A stretch of DNA of 64,000 nucleotides from Betaproteobacteria bacterium. Lineage in GTDB: Bacteria; Pseudomonadota; Gammaproteobacteria; Burkholderiales; Burkholderiaceae_F. Shown here piece after piece: positions 40,593 through 49,830 of the stretch. Position 1 is the first letter of the stretch. The number at the start of each line of letters is the position of its first letter. The stretch is from positions 496,001-560,000 of the forward strand of contig BOKW01000002.1 in assembly GCA_016861185.1 (NCBI GenBank). Direction: 5' to 3'. Made by a program: the position numbers and the translations under genes. The notes below the pieces were generated by a model, which worked only from the letters and a program-made list of their open reading frames with translations, was not told where the DNA came from and searched no databases.

Positions 40593-43043
40593 TCACTGGC
40601 GCAAGCGGGCGCCGATCTGCGCGCCCAGTCCCTCGACGATCGCCGCGACGGCGGCGTCTGCATCCGCGTCCGCGAGCGTGCGGTCAGTATCTTGCAGAAC
40701 GATGCGGAAGGCAAGGCTTTTCTCCTTATTTAACAACGCGTTAGCGCTTGCTCCCGCGAACTTGCTTGAATCCTCGCCGCCGGGGCGGTACAGATCGAAG
40801 AGGCGGAAGTCGCGCAGCACGCGAAGCCGTTCATCCGTTCGTGCGATGCGTGCGACTTCGTCGAGCACCCGTTGCAGCGTGACGGAAGCGTCGACCCACA
40901 TCGCCACGTCGCGCAGCACGGCGGGAAACTTCGGCACTTCCTCGAAGCGCGGCAGCGGCGTCGGCAGCAGCGGATCGACGTCGAGCTCGAAGACGATCGG
41001 CGCTCTCGGCAGTTCGTACCTCTGCTGCCAGCGCGGATGCAGTTCGCCGATCCAGCCGATCGCACGGCCGTCGAAGTCGACGCGGGCACTGCGCCCCGGA
41101 TGCAGCGCCGGGTGTTCCGCCGCGACGAAGCGTGCGTCGCTGCGCCGGAGCAAGCGTTCGACATCGCCCTTCACGTCGAAGTAATCGACTTCGCGCTTGG
41201 CCACCCCCCACTGCTCGTCCCACGCCAGGCCGTAGGCGAGACCGCCGATGCGATTCGGCTGACGCACGCCCGCGACCGCCAGCGGTCCGTCGGCGAGGGC
41301 GGGGTCCTTCGCGTACACGCGTCCCAGTTCGAACACGCGCACGCGCGCGGCCTTGCGGTTCAGGTTGTACTTCAGCGCGGCGACGAGTCCGCCGATCAGC
41401 GTTGTGCGCATCACCGCGAGCTGGCTCGCGATCGGGTTGAGCACGCGGATCGGTTCGACGTTGCCGGCGAAGTCCTGCTCCCACGCCGCGTCGACGAACG
41501 AGAAGTTCACCAGCTCCTGGTAGCCCGCATCCGCGAGCTCGCGCCGTAGCGCGTGCACAGGCCGCAGCGTCTCCGGCTGCGTGCGCATCACCGCGGGTGC
41601 GAGCGGCGGATGCGCCGGAATGCGCTCGAAGCCCCACAGCCGCGCGACTTCCTCGATCAGGTCCTCCTCGACCTCGAGGTCGAAGCGATACGACGGCGGC
41701 GTCACCCAGAACTCGGCGCCTCTGCGCTCGGCTGGCAGGCCGAGCCGCGCGAACGCGGCGGCGATCTCGTCGTCGCCGATCGGCACCCCGATCACGCGGC
41801 GGCAGCGCTCGGTGCGCATTCGCACCGGCTTGCGCTCGGGCAGCCGCAGCACCTGGTCGTCGACCGGACCGATCCTCGTTTCGGTCGTGCCGCAGATCTC
41901 GACGATCAGCCGCGTGATGTACTCGATGTGATCGACCGTCGTCGCGAAGTCGACGCCCCGCTCGAAGCGGTGCGCCGCGTCGGTCGAGAAGTTGTAGCGC
42001 CGCGCGCGCCCCTGGATCGACTCGGGCCACCAGAAGGCGGCCTCGAGGTAGATGTTGCGCGTGTCCAGCGTGACCGCGGTCGCTGCGCCGCCCATCACGC
42101 CGGCGAGCGCCTCGACCCCACGATCGTCGGCGATCACGCCGACCCAGTTGTCGACCTCGACGATCTGCCCGCTCAGCAACTCCACCTTCTCGCCGGCGCG
42201 ACCCCAGCGAACCTGCAGGCTGCCCGTCACTTTGTCGAGATCGAACACGTGCGACGGTCGGCCCAGTTCGAGCATCACGTAGTTCGAGATGTCGACCAGC
42301 GCGGAAATCGGCCGCTGCCCGCTGCGCTCGAGCCGCCGTTTCATCCACTCGGGCGTGGCCGCGCGCGCGTTGACGCCGCGGATCACGCGGCCCGAAAAGC
42401 GCCCGCACAGGTCGGCGTGATGCACCTTGACCGGCAGCCGCTCGTCGCTCGTCGGCGCGACCTTCGCGAAAACGGGCGCGGCCAGGCGCGTTCCGGTGAT
42501 CGCCGCCACTTCGCGCGCGATCCCGAGCACGCTCAGGCAGTCGCCGCGGTTCGGCGTCAGCTTGATCGTGAACCTTCGATCGTCGAGCGCGAGGACCTCG
42601 CGGACGCCGCGCCCGATCGGCGCATCGGCCGGCAGCACGAGCAGGCCGCTGTGGTCATCCGAAAGCCCCAACTCGCGCGCCGAGCACAGCATGCCCTGCG
42701 ACTCGACGCCGCGCATCTTCGTGCGCCTGATCCGGAAATCGCCCGGCAGAACCGCGCCTTCCAGTGCGCAGGGTGCACGCATGCCGGCGGCGACGTTGGG
42801 CGCGCCGCAGACGATGTTCAGCGCTTCGCCCGTTCCGGCGTCGACGCGGCAGACGGTCAGCTTGTCGGCGTTCGGATGCTTTTCGACCGCGAGCACCTGC
42901 GCGACGACGACGCCGGAGAACGGCGGCGCGACCGGTTCGTTCTCCTCGATTTCGAGCCCGGCCATGGTGAGCCGCTCGGCGAGTTCGTCGGCGCCGATCG
43001 GCGGGTTCACATAGGCGCGCAGCCACTGTTCTGAAAACTGCAT
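40593..43043 (-). CDS. pheT: Phenylalanyl-tRNA synthetase beta subunit
   Basis: Large subunit of the (alpha-beta)2 enzyme. The 816-residue protein has the N-terminal tRNA-binding OB domain ([21 protein letters not shown]), B3/B4 editing domain, B5 and the C-terminal ferredoxin-like anticodon-binding domain ([14 protein letters not shown]). The ATG at 43043 gives [15 protein letters not shown], the standard start, and follows pheS by 25 bases. Confidence 0.98.
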   Translation of the reverse strand: MQFSEQWLRAYVNPPIGADELAERLTMAGLEIEENEPVAPPFSGVVVAQVLAVEKHPNADKLTVCRVDAGTGEALNIVCGAPNVAAGMRAPCALEGAVLPGDFRIRRTKMRGVESQGMLCSARELGLSDDHSGLLVLPADAPIGRGVREVLALDDRRFTIKLTPNRGDCLSVLGIAREVAAITGTRLAAPVFAKVAPTSDERLPVKVHHADLCGRFSGRVIRGVNARAATPEWMKRRLERSGQRPISALVDISNYVMLELGRPSHVFDLDKVTGSLQVRWGRAGEKVELLSGQIVEVDNWVGVIADDRGVEALAGVMGGAATAVTLDTRNIYLEAAFWWPESIQGRARRYNFSTDAAHRFERGVDFATTVDHIEYITRLIVEICGTTETRIGPVDDQVLRLPERKPVRMRTERCRRVIGVPIGDDEIAAAFARLGLPAERRGAEFWVTPPSYRFDLEVEEDLIEEVARLWGFERIPAHPPLAPAVMRTQPETLRPVHALRRELADAGYQELVNFSFVDAAWEQDFAGNVEPIRVLNPIASQLAVMRTTLIGGLVAALKYNLNRKAARVRVFELGRVYAKDPALADGPLAVAGVRQPNRIGGLAYGLAWDEQWGVAKREVDYFDVKGDVERLLRRSDARFVAAEHPALHPGRSARVDFDGRAIGWIGELHPRWQQRYELPRAPIVFELDVDPLLPTPLPRFEEVPKFPAVLRDVAMWVDASVTLQRVLDEVARIARTDERLRVLRDFRLFDLYRPGGEDSSKFAGASANALLNKEKSLAFRIVLQDTDRTLADADADAAVAAIVEGLGAQIGARLRQ

Positions 43044-43068
43044 CGTGATGTTTCCGCTCGCGCGAAGC

Positions 43069-44085
43069 TCAGTTGAACTGCTGCAGGAAGCGCAGGTCGC
43101 CTTCGAAGAACAGGCGCAGGTCGTCGACACCGTAACGGAGCATCGTCAGCCGCTCCAGGCCGGAGCCGAACGCGAAGCCGATGTAACGCTCGGCGTCGAG
43201 GCCGAAGTTGCGCACGACCGCCGGATGCACCTGTCCCGCGCCCGAGATCTCGAGCCACTGGCCCTTCTTCGGGCCGCTGGTGAACATCATGTCGATCTCG
43301 GCCGAAGGCTCGGTGAACGGGAAGAAGCTCGGCCGGAAGCGCACCCGCAGATCGTCGCTTTCGAAGAAGCGGCGAAGAAAATCCGTGTACACGCCCTTCA
43401 AGTCGGCGAAGCTGATCTGCTCGTCGATCCACAGGCCTTCGACCTGGTGGAACATCGGCGAATGCGTCGCATCGGAGTCGACGCGATACGTCCGTCCCGG
43501 CGCGATCACCTTGATGGGCGGCTTGTGCATGCGCGCGTAGCGCACCTGCATCGGCGACGTATGCGTGCGCAGCAGCAGCGGCTTGCCTTCGCTGTCCTTC
43601 GCGTCGACGTAGAACGTGTCCTGCATCGAGCGCGCCGGATGGTTTTCCGGATTGTTCAGCGCGGTGAAGTTGTACCAGTCGGTCTCGATCTCCGGTCCGT
43701 CGGCGACATCGAAGCCGATCGAGCGGAAGATCTCCTCGACCCGCATCCACGTGCGGATCACCGGATGGATGCCGCCCGCGCTGCGTTTGCGGCCGGGCAG
43801 CGTGACGTCGATCGACTCCAGCGCCAGCCGCGCATCGAGTTCGGCGTCGGCGAGGGCGCGGCGGCGTTCCGCCAGCAGCCGCTCGATCGCCTCCTTCGCC
43901 GCGTTGATCTGCGCCCCGCGCACGCGCTTTTCCTCGGGCGCGAGCTTGGCCAGCCCCTTCAGCAGCTCGGTCACGCTGCCGGTTTTGCCGAGGAAACGCG
44001 CCTTCTCGTTTTCGAGTGCGGCCGGCGCACCGGCGGCGGCGAATGCCGCGCGTGCCTGTTCAACCAGTTCGTCGAGTGTGTTCAT
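43069..44085 (-). CDS. pheS: Phenylalanyl-tRNA synthetase alpha subunit
   Basis: Catalytic subunit. The 338-residue protein has a coiled N-terminal arm and class II motifs: motif 1 ([19 protein letters not shown]), motif 2 ([20 protein letters not shown]) and motif 3 ([17 protein letters not shown]). The ATG at 44085 gives [12 protein letters not shown]. It lies 73 bases after rplT, with a terminator-like hairpin in between. Confidence 0.98.
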   Translation of the reverse strand: MNTLDELVEQARAAFAAAGAPAALENEKARFLGKTGSVTELLKGLAKLAPEEKRVRGAQINAAKEAIERLLAERRRALADAELDARLALESIDVTLPGRKRSAGGIHPVIRTWMRVEEIFRSIGFDVADGPEIETDWYNFTALNNPENHPARSMQDTFYVDAKDSEGKPLLLRTHTSPMQVRYARMHKPPIKVIAPGRTYRVDSDATHSPMFHQVEGLWIDEQISFADLKGVYTDFLRRFFESDDLRVRFRPSFFPFTEPSAEIDMMFTSGPKKGQWLEISGAGQVHPAVVRNFGLDAERYIGFAFGSGLERLTMLRYGVDDLRLFFEGDLRFLQQFN

Positions 44086-44090
44086 GAACG

Positions 44091-44126
44091 AAAAACGGGA
44101 CCCGCCGCCAAGGCCAGGCCCCGTTT
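44091..44126 (-). terminator. Terminator-like hairpin before pheS
   Basis: On the minus strand AAACGGGGCC pairs with GGTCCCGTTT (one G-U pair) around a 14-base loop and is followed at once by TT, making a run of five T, then CG; the pheS ATG is five bases further. E. coli pheST is controlled by attenuation, so this could be an attenuator, but I find no leader peptide with Phe codons before it. A smaller hairpin GCGCCC/GGGCGC precedes it. Confidence 0.45.
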
Positions 44127-44158
44127 CCAAGCTGAAGCGCCCGCCCGGGGCGCGTCGG

Positions 44159-44518
44159 TTAAGCGGCGAGGCTGGACTTGACCTTTTCGACGATCGCCGC
44201 AAAAGCCGGCTTGTCGAGCACGGCCATGTCGGCCAGCACCTTGCGGTCCAGGTCGATCGCGGCCTTCTTCAGGCCGTTGACGAACGCGCTGTAGGTCAAG
44301 TCGTGCTCGCGCACGGCCGCGTTGATCCGCGCGATCCACAGCGTGCGAAACACGCGCTTTTTCTGGCGGCGGTCGCGATAGGCGTACTGCCCCGCCTTCA
44401 TCACCGCCTGCTTGGCGACGCGGAAGACGCTCTTGCGACGCTGCGTATAACCCTTGGCCTGGGCCAGCACCTTCTTGTGCCGCGCACGGGCGGTCACACC
44501 ACGTTTGACTCGAGGCAT
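44159..44518 (-). CDS. rplT: 50S ribosomal protein L20
   Basis: Early-assembly 23S rRNA-binding protein. The 119-residue basic protein starts [18 protein letters not shown] and has the typical [16 protein letters not shown]. In E. coli and B. subtilis L20 represses its own operon by binding leader RNA; a candidate structure lies upstream of rpmI. It follows rpmI by 15 bases. Confidence 0.98.
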   Translation of the reverse strand: MPRVKRGVTARARHKKVLAQAKGYTQRRKSVFRVAKQAVMKAGQYAYRDRRQKKRVFRTLWIARINAAVREHDLTYSAFVNGLKKAAIDLDRKVLADMAVLDKPAFAAIVEKVKSSLAA

Positions 44519-44533
44519 GGCGTTCTCCCTTCG

Positions 44534-44731
44534 TTACGCGTACGGCAGCATGCGGCGCACCGACTTGGCGTCCGACTCGTGGATCTCCACGGGACCGCGC
44601 AGGTGGCGTTTCGCCTTGGTGGTCTTCTTGGTGAGGATGTGGCGCTTGAACGCCTGCCCCCGCTTGATCGATCCGCTGTTGCGGACCACGAAGCGCTTCG
44701 CAGCGCTCTTTTTGGTCTTCATCTTGGGCAT
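44534..44731 (-). CDS. rpmI: 50S ribosomal protein L35
   Basis: A 65-residue basic protein with the start [14 protein letters not shown] and core [21 protein letters not shown]. The ATG at 44731 is preceded by a strong AAGGAGGG five bases upstream. It lies in the conserved infC-rpmI-rplT order, after a 107-base gap that contains a perfect hairpin. Confidence 0.98.
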   Translation of the reverse strand: MPKMKTKKSAAKRFVVRNSGSIKRGQAFKRHILTKKTTKAKRHLRGPVEIHESDAKSVRRMLPYA

Positions 44732-44801
44732 GGTGCCCTCCTTTCTTCGATGAGTGCAGGCGCCCTCGCGGGACTTGCGGCCTGCCTTCACTTGTTTCGC
44801 C

Positions 44802-44826
44802 CGCCGCCGGTGACCTACCGGCGGCG
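44802..44826 (-). promoter_or_regulatory. Perfect hairpin between infC and rpmI
   Basis: CGCCGCCGGT and ACCGGCGGCG form a perfect 10-base stem around a five-base loop, 12 bases after the infC stop. No U-tract follows. GCAGGC/GCCTGC arms downstream could form a second stem. Position fits the leader where L20 autoregulates rpmI-rplT in model bacteria, but the L20 target motif itself is not recognisable by eye. Confidence 0.4.
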
Positions 44827-44838
44827 AACGCCCTGGAA

Positions 44839-45363
44839 CTACTTCTTCTTCTTCGGTGCCAGCACCATCACCATCTGCCGGCCCTCGAGCCTGGGCATCG
44901 CTTCGACCTGGCTCACGGCCTCCAGATCGTTGCGCACGCGCTCGAGCAGCTTCAGACCGAGTTCCTGGTGCGCCATTTCCCGCCCGCGGAACCGCATCGT
45001 GACTTTGGCCTTGTCACCCTCCTGGAGGAACTCCTGCAGCTTGCGCACCTTGGTCTGGTAGTCGTGATCGTCCGTCGCCGGCCGGAACTTGATCTCCTTG
45101 ACCTCGATGACCTTCTGCTTGAGCCGCGCCTCGTGCGCCTTCTTCTGTTCCTGGTACTTGAACTTGCCGTAGTCCATCAATCGACAGACCGGCGGAACAG
45201 CAGTGGGGGCGATTTCGACGAGGTCGACGTCCTTTTCCTCTGCAAGGCGGAACGCCTCGGCCAGCTTCACGATCCCGAGGGGTTCGCCGTCGACCCCGAT
45301 GAGCCGGACTTCCGGCGCGTTGATCTCGCCGTTGATCCGATGCGAAGAACGATCCTGTGCGAT
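44839..45363 (-). CDS. infC: Translation initiation factor IF-3 (AUC start)
   Basis: Keeps ribosomal subunits apart and discriminates start codons. The conserved N terminus ([16 protein letters not shown] then [15 protein letters not shown]) is upstream of the first GTG, and reading back gives ATC-GCA-CAG-GAT at 45363 with a GGAG nine bases before it; no ATG, GTG or TTG fits. This gives 174 residues, normal for IF3. Non-AUG starts (AUU in E. coli) let IF3 repress its own translation, so the AUC is probably functional. The gene ends in the basic APKKKK tail. Confidence 0.95.
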   Translation of the reverse strand: MAQDRSSHRINGEINAPEVRLIGVDGEPLGIVKLAEAFRLAEEKDVDLVEIAPTAVPPVCRLMDYGKFKYQEQKKAHEARLKQKVIEVKEIKFRPATDDHDYQTKVRKLQEFLQEGDKAKVTMRFRGREMAHQELGLKLLERVRNDLEAVSQVEAMPRLEGRQMVMVLAPKKKK

Positions 45364-45390
45364 GGTTTGCAGCTCCGAAAAAGGAAAAAA

Positions 45391-47316
45391 CTAAGCCGTG
45401 CCTCCCACGTTGCGGCGCTGCGCGACGTCCTCGGATAATCGCGCCGCGAATGCGTCGATCGGCATCACGCCCAGATCAACACCGCCACGGGCCCGCACGG
45501 CCACCGTCTCCGCTTGCATCTCCTTGTCCCCGACGACGAGGATGTACGGGAGCTTCTGCAAACTGAGGGCGCGGATTTTATAAGTGATCTTCTCGTTGCG
45601 CAAATCGGCCTCGACCCTAAAGCCTTGTTTTTTCAGTCTTTGGACGACTTCGACGGCGTAGCTCGCCTGCGCCTCGGAGATGTTGGCCACGCCCGCCTGC
45701 ACCGGCGCCAGCCACGGCGGCAGCGCGCCGGCGTAGTTTTCGATCAGCACGCCGATGAAGCGCTCCATTGAACCGATGATCGCCCGGTGCAGCATCACCG
45801 GCACCCGGCGCGAGTTGTCCTCGGCCACGTATTCGGCGCCGAGACGGCCCGGCATCTGGAAGTCGACCTGCATCGTGCCGCACTGCCATTCGCGGCCGAG
45901 CGCGTCCTTCAGCGTGTACTCGATCTTGGGACCGTAGAACGCACCCTCGCCGGGCGAGATCGCGAAGTCCACGCCCGAGCGGCGCAGCGATTCCATCAAC
46001 GCGTGCTCGGCCTTGTCCCAGCTCTCGTCGGAGCCGATGCGCTTTTCCGGCCGCGTCGACACCTTGTAAAGGATGTGCTCGAACCCGAAGTTCTTGTACA
46101 CCTTCTGCAGCAGCGCCGTGTAGGCGACGCACTCGTCGAGGATCTGCTCCTCGGTGCAGAAGATGTGGCCGTCGTCCTGCGTGAAGCCGCGCACGCGCAT
46201 CATCCCGTGCAGCGAACCGGACGGCTCGTTGCGATGGCAGGCGCCGAACTCACCGTAGCGCAGCGGCAGCTCGCGATAGCTGTGCAGATTGGCGTTGTAG
46301 ATCTGGATGTGGCCCGGGCAGTTCATGGGCTTGAGCGCGTAGTACCGGTTCTCCGACTCCGTCGTGAACATGTTCTCGCGGTACTTCTCCCAGTGGCCCG
46401 AGCGCTCCCATAACGAACGGTCGAGGATCTGCGGCGCGCGCACCTCCTGGTAGCCGTTGTCCTGGTACACCTTGCGCATGTACTGCTCGACCTGCTGCCA
46501 GATGGCCCAACCCTTGGGGTGCCAGAAGATCAGCCCGGGCGCCTCGTCCTGGAAGTGGAACAGATCGAGCTCGCGGCCGAGCTTGCGGTGGTCGCGGCGC
46601 TCGGCCTCCTCGAGCATCTTCAGGTACGCGTCCTGCTCCTCCTTTTTCGCCCAGGCCGTGCCGTAGATGCGCTGGAGCATCTCGTTGCGGGAATCGCCGC
46701 GCCAGTACGCGCCGGCGACCTTCATCAGCCTGAAAACCTTCAACTTGCCCGTCGAAGGCACGTGGGGACCGCGGCACAAGTCGATGAAACCGCCCTCGCG
46801 ATACAGCGAGATGTCCTCGTCGGCGGGGATCGACGCGATGATCTCGGCTTTGTACTTCTCGCCGATCGACTCGAAGAACTTCACCGCGTCGTCGCGCTTC
46901 CACACCTCACGCACGACCGGTTCGTTCTTCGCGGCCAGCTCGGCCATCTTCTTTTCGATCGCGGCCAGATCTTCCGGCGTGAAGGGCCGCTTGTACGCGA
47001 AGTCGTAGTAGAAGCCGTTGTCGATCACGGGCCCGATCGTCACCTGCGCGTCGGGGAACAGCTCCTTGACCGCGTAGGCGAGCAGATGCGCCGTCGAGTG
47101 GCGCAGGACCTCCAGGCCCTCGGGGTCCTTGTCCGTGACGATCGCGAGCGTCGCGTCGCGATCGATCATGTACGACGTGTCGACCAGCTTGCCGTCGACC
47201 TTGCCGGCGATGGCGGCCTTGGCGAGCCCGGGGCCGATCGACGCCGCGACCTCGGCGACGCTGACCGGTTTGTCGAACGAACGGCTCGAGCCGTCCGGAA
47301 GGCGAATCGAAATCAT
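45391..47316 (-). CDS. thrS: Threonyl-tRNA synthetase
   Basis: Class II synthetase with editing. The 641-residue protein has a TGS domain (residues 1-60), the editing domain with [11 protein letters not shown] (HxxxH) and the later zinc-site cysteine in CRGPHV, the catalytic core with motif 2 ([20 protein letters not shown]) and zinc ligand C in MNCPGH, and a C-terminal anticodon-binding domain. The ATG at 47316 has GGAG nine bases upstream. Expression is probably controlled by the attenuator at 47344-47438. Confidence 0.98.
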   Translation of the reverse strand: MISIRLPDGSSRSFDKPVSVAEVAASIGPGLAKAAIAGKVDGKLVDTSYMIDRDATLAIVTDKDPEGLEVLRHSTAHLLAYAVKELFPDAQVTIGPVIDNGFYYDFAYKRPFTPEDLAAIEKKMAELAAKNEPVVREVWKRDDAVKFFESIGEKYKAEIIASIPADEDISLYREGGFIDLCRGPHVPSTGKLKVFRLMKVAGAYWRGDSRNEMLQRIYGTAWAKKEEQDAYLKMLEEAERRDHRKLGRELDLFHFQDEAPGLIFWHPKGWAIWQQVEQYMRKVYQDNGYQEVRAPQILDRSLWERSGHWEKYRENMFTTESENRYYALKPMNCPGHIQIYNANLHSYRELPLRYGEFGACHRNEPSGSLHGMMRVRGFTQDDGHIFCTEEQILDECVAYTALLQKVYKNFGFEHILYKVSTRPEKRIGSDESWDKAEHALMESLRRSGVDFAISPGEGAFYGPKIEYTLKDALGREWQCGTMQVDFQMPGRLGAEYVAEDNSRRVPVMLHRAIIGSMERFIGVLIENYAGALPPWLAPVQAGVANISEAQASYAVEVVQRLKKQGFRVEADLRNEKITYKIRALSLQKLPYILVVGDKEMQAETVAVRARGGVDLGVMPIDAFAARLSEDVAQRRNVGGTA

Positions 47317-47343
47317 CTTGCGTATCTCCGTCGAAACCCGGCG

Positions 47344-47370
47344 AAAAAAAAGTGCGGGCGAGCCGCACTT
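47344..47370 (-). terminator. Intrinsic terminator/attenuator in the thrS leader
   Basis: On the minus strand AAGTGCGG and CCGCACTT form an eight-base stem with loop CUCGC, followed by a run of T (eight in a row, two inside the stem). It ends about 27 bases before the thrS ATG, leaving no space for a promoter. It lies 33 bases after a Thr-rich leader peptide and can exchange pairing with upstream sequence, so an attenuator role is likely; it could also simply end the tRNA-Val transcript. Confidence 0.75.
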
Positions 47371-47389
47371 CTTCTTCGAAAGGGCGAAC

Positions 47390-47417
47390 TCGTCCGGTCC
47401 GATCAACTGCCGGTCGA
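47390..47417 (-). promoter_or_regulatory. Pause-type hairpin overlapping Thr codons in the thrS leader
   Basis: UCGACCGG (47417-47410, which spans the Ser-Thr-Gly codons of the leader peptide) can pair with CCGGACGA (47397-47390) with one A-A mismatch. A ribosome stalled at the Thr codons would cover the 5' arm and free the 3' arm to pair (CGAGUU with GGCUCG at 47364-47359) into the base of the terminator stem. Confidence 0.5.
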
Positions 47418-47438
47418 CGTAGTTCGGAAGAGCCGCAT
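47403..47438 (-). CDS. Threonine-rich leader peptide upstream of thrS
   Basis: An 11-codon frame, peptide [11 protein letters not shown], with Thr codons ACT, ACG and ACC at positions 6, 7 and 9. The ATG is preceded by AAGGGA with seven bases spacing. It lies 25 bases after tRNA-Val(GAC) and before an intrinsic terminator, the position and composition expected of an attenuation leader. No homology is claimed; the evidence is codon content, ribosome site and context. Confidence 0.65.
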   Translation of the reverse strand: MRLFRTTSTGS

Positions 47439-47463
47439 CTTCGATTCCCTTCGTTGTGTGTGC

Positions 47464-47540
47464 TGGTAGGCGCGAGTGGACTCGAACCACCGACCCCCAC
47501 CATGTCAAGGTGGTGCTCTAACCAGCTGAGCTACGCGCCT
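47464..47540 (-). tRNA. tRNA-Val (anticodon GAC)
   Basis: A 77-base tRNA with encoded CCA. Acceptor AGGCGCG pairs with CGCGCCT, the anticodon stem CCACC/GGTGG encloses TTGACAT with anticodon GAC, and the T-loop is GTTCGAGTC. It lies just upstream of the thrS leader and is probably part of the same transcript. Confidence 0.97.
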
Positions 47541-47552
47541 GTTGCGCTGCGG

Positions 47553-47558
47553 ATGATA
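47553..47558 (-). promoter_or_regulatory. -10 element of the tRNA-Val promoter
   Basis: TATCAT on the minus strand, five of six consensus positions, 12 bases before the tRNA 5' end. The -35 region is weak. Since no promoter fits between the tRNA and thrS, this may also drive the thrS operon. Confidence 0.5.
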
Positions 47559-47630
47559 CACGAGCCCGCGGCGAATCCGGTCGATCGATGCGCGCAACGC
47601 GAATCGGAGCGGTGACGAACGCGGCGGCGC

Positions 47631-49808
47631 TCAGCGCCGCCGCACCGACAACACGCCGGGCACTTCGAGGATCTGCGCGAGCGCGCGCCGCAGCGTCGCG
47701 GTGTCGCCGACTTCGGCGGTGAACTGCATCTGCGCCTCGCCGCGCACCGTGACGGTGTTGACGCCGACGACGTTGAGCTTCTCGCGCGCGAACACCTCGG
47801 ACACGTCGCGCAGCAGACCCTGCCGATCCTGCGCGTGCACGAGGATGTCGACCGGATACGCGGCGTCGGCGGACGCGCGGCCCCAGGCCACCTCGATCAC
47901 GCGTTCCGGCTGCCGGCGCGCCAGCGCCTGCGCGTTGACGCAGCCGGCCCGATGGATCGACACGCCGCGACCGCGCGTGACGAAGCCGACGATCTCGTCC
48001 GGCGGCACCGGGCGGCAGCAGCGTGCAAGCTGGGTCAGCAGCGAATCGACGCCGACGACCAGCACCTTGCCCTTGCCGGCCGGCGCGACCTTCGGCTTGC
48101 CGGTCAGGATCGGCGGCGGTGGCGCCTCGGGCGCGGCAGGCGCCGCGACGAGCGCCTGCTCGATGCTGCGCAGGCTGAACTCCTCCTTGGTCGCGGCCGC
48201 GCACAGCTCCTCGACCGTGGCGTAGCCGAGCCGATGCGCCAGGTCCTCGAGCTTCACGGCGGTCTTGCCGAGCCGCTGCAGCTCCTTGTCGACGATCTCG
48301 CGCCCGGCGACGATCGACTGCTCCAGCTCGAGCGCGTTGAACCACTGCCGCACCTTCGCGCGCGAACGGGCGCTGGCGAGATAACCGAGCTCCGGGTTGA
48401 GCCAGTCGCGGCTCGGCCCGCCCGTTTTGGCGGCGATGATTTCGACCGTCTGGCCGGTCTTCAGCGGTGTATTCAGCGGCACCATCGCGCCGTCGACCTT
48501 CGCGCCGCGACAGCGATGGCCGAGTTCGGTGTGCACGTGGTACGCGAAGTCGATCGGCGTCGAACCGACCGGCAGCTCGACCACCTTCGCCTGCGGCGTC
48601 AGCACGTAGATGCGGTCCTCGACCGCCGCTTCGCCCGGCCGCTGCGGCGCGCCGATGTCCTGCCGCCATGCCAGGAGCTGCCGCAGCCACGCGATGCGTT
48701 CGTCATCGGCCGACGCCGAGCGGCCGCCGCGGCCCTCCTTGTAGCGCCAGTGCGCGGCCATGCCCAGCTCCGCGAACTCGTGCATCCGCCGCGTGCGGAT
48801 CTGGATCTCGAGCGGCCGGCCTTCGGCGTCGCGCACCACCGCGTGCAGGGACTGGTAGCCGTTCGGCTTCGGCCGCGCGATGTAGTCGTCGTATTCGCCC
48901 GTCACCGGCGTCCAGTGCGAATGCACCAGCGACAGCACCTGGTAGCACTGCGCGACGGTGTCAACGATCACGCGCAGCGCGCGCACGTCGTACAGCTCCT
49001 CGAACGCGAGTTGCTTGCCGCGCATCTTGTTCCAGATGCTGTAGATGTGCTTGGGCCGCCCGCTCACTTCGGCGGCGAGGCTGGCCTTCGCGAGCAGCGC
49101 GTTCAGCTCGCGCTTCGCCTGCTCGATGAAGCGTTCGCGCTCGAGCCGCTTCTCCTCGAGCCAGCGCGCGATGCGCTTGTAGGTCTCCGGCTCGAGGAAG
49201 CGGAACGCCAGATCCTCCAGCTCCCATTTGAGCTGCCAGATGCCGAGCCGGTTGGCGAGCGGCGCGTACAGCTCGAGCGTTTCGCGCGCGAAGGCCTCTG
49301 TGCCCTCCTGCTTCGTCGCCGCGTACCAGCGCAGCGTCTGCAGTCGCGATGCGAGCCGCAGCAGCACGACGCGCAGGTCGTTGCACATCGCCAGCAGCAT
49401 CTTGCGCAGCGCCTCCGCCTGGCCCTCGCCCGCTTCGCCCCTGCGCGGCCGCGTGCGTTCGGACAGCCGCATCAACTGGCGCAGGTCGGCGACGAGTTGC
49501 GCGACTGCCGGACCGAAGCGCGCGCGCAGCCATTCGTCGGCATCGCGCAGCACGTCGTAGGCGCCGAACAGATACGCCGCGGCGAGCAGATCGGGGGCGT
49601 CGCGCAGCGGCCGCACGATCGCGACCATGCCGTCGGCGTGATCGAGAAAGGGCTCGCCGGTGCGCAGCCGCTTGTCGACGTACAGCGGGGCGATCACGCT
49701 GCGCGCCAGCCCCGGATCGACCGGCGCAGCGACCGTCGGCTCGATCGTCTGCTCGACCTGTTTCGCCCGGCTCACGGCGGCTGCTCTCGATGCGGCATTG
49801 CGGGCCAT
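47631..49808 (-). CDS. relA: RelA-type (p)ppGpp synthetase
   Basis: Ribosome-associated alarmone synthetase. The protein (up to 725 residues) has a degenerate N-terminal HD domain without the HDxxED residues, the synthetase domain with EYDDYIARPKPNGYQSLH (ExDD motif, RelA type rather than the RxKD of SpoT), a TGS domain (ILTPQAKVVELPVG-like, here VLTPQAKVVELPVG), a Cys-containing zinc-finger region (LARCCRPVPPDEIVGF) and a C-terminal ACT domain. The ATG at 49808 is inside a perfect TATAAT; if that is the real promoter, the true start is the GTG at 49775 (12 residues in). Confidence 0.95.
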   Translation of the reverse strand: MARNAASRAAAVSRAKQVEQTIEPTVAAPVDPGLARSVIAPLYVDKRLRTGEPFLDHADGMVAIVRPLRDAPDLLAAAYLFGAYDVLRDADEWLRARFGPAVAQLVADLRQLMRLSERTRPRRGEAGEGQAEALRKMLLAMCNDLRVVLLRLASRLQTLRWYAATKQEGTEAFARETLELYAPLANRLGIWQLKWELEDLAFRFLEPETYKRIARWLEEKRLERERFIEQAKRELNALLAKASLAAEVSGRPKHIYSIWNKMRGKQLAFEELYDVRALRVIVDTVAQCYQVLSLVHSHWTPVTGEYDDYIARPKPNGYQSLHAVVRDAEGRPLEIQIRTRRMHEFAELGMAAHWRYKEGRGGRSASADDERIAWLRQLLAWRQDIGAPQRPGEAAVEDRIYVLTPQAKVVELPVGSTPIDFAYHVHTELGHRCRGAKVDGAMVPLNTPLKTGQTVEIIAAKTGGPSRDWLNPELGYLASARSRAKVRQWFNALELEQSIVAGREIVDKELQRLGKTAVKLEDLAHRLGYATVEELCAAATKEEFSLRSIEQALVAAPAAPEAPPPPILTGKPKVAPAGKGKVLVVGVDSLLTQLARCCRPVPPDEIVGFVTRGRGVSIHRAGCVNAQALARRQPERVIEVAWGRASADAAYPVDILVHAQDRQGLLRDVSEVFAREKLNVVGVNTVTVRGEAQMQFTAEVGDTATLRRALAQILEVPGVLSVRRR

Positions 49809-49812
49809 TATA
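49807..49812 (-). promoter_or_regulatory. TATAAT element overlapping the relA start codon
   Basis: A perfect -10 hexamer whose last bases are the first bases of the ATG at 49808. The -35 region is poor. If used, transcription would begin near 49799 and relA would be translated from GTG 49775, which has GAGAG about nine bases upstream. Confidence 0.4.
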
Positions 49813-49830
49813 GGAAGCGCATGCGGCACA

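Noticed and set aside
44127..44158. Phe-rich leader peptide for pheS
   Set aside because: No start codon with Phe codons lies between rplT and the hairpin; Phe codons near the pheS ATG are in the pheS frame itself and after the hairpin.
47317..47508. 64-residue N-terminal extension of thrS
   Set aside because: It translates part of tRNA-Val and the attenuator. The conserved [10 protein letters not shown] start has its own ribosome site.
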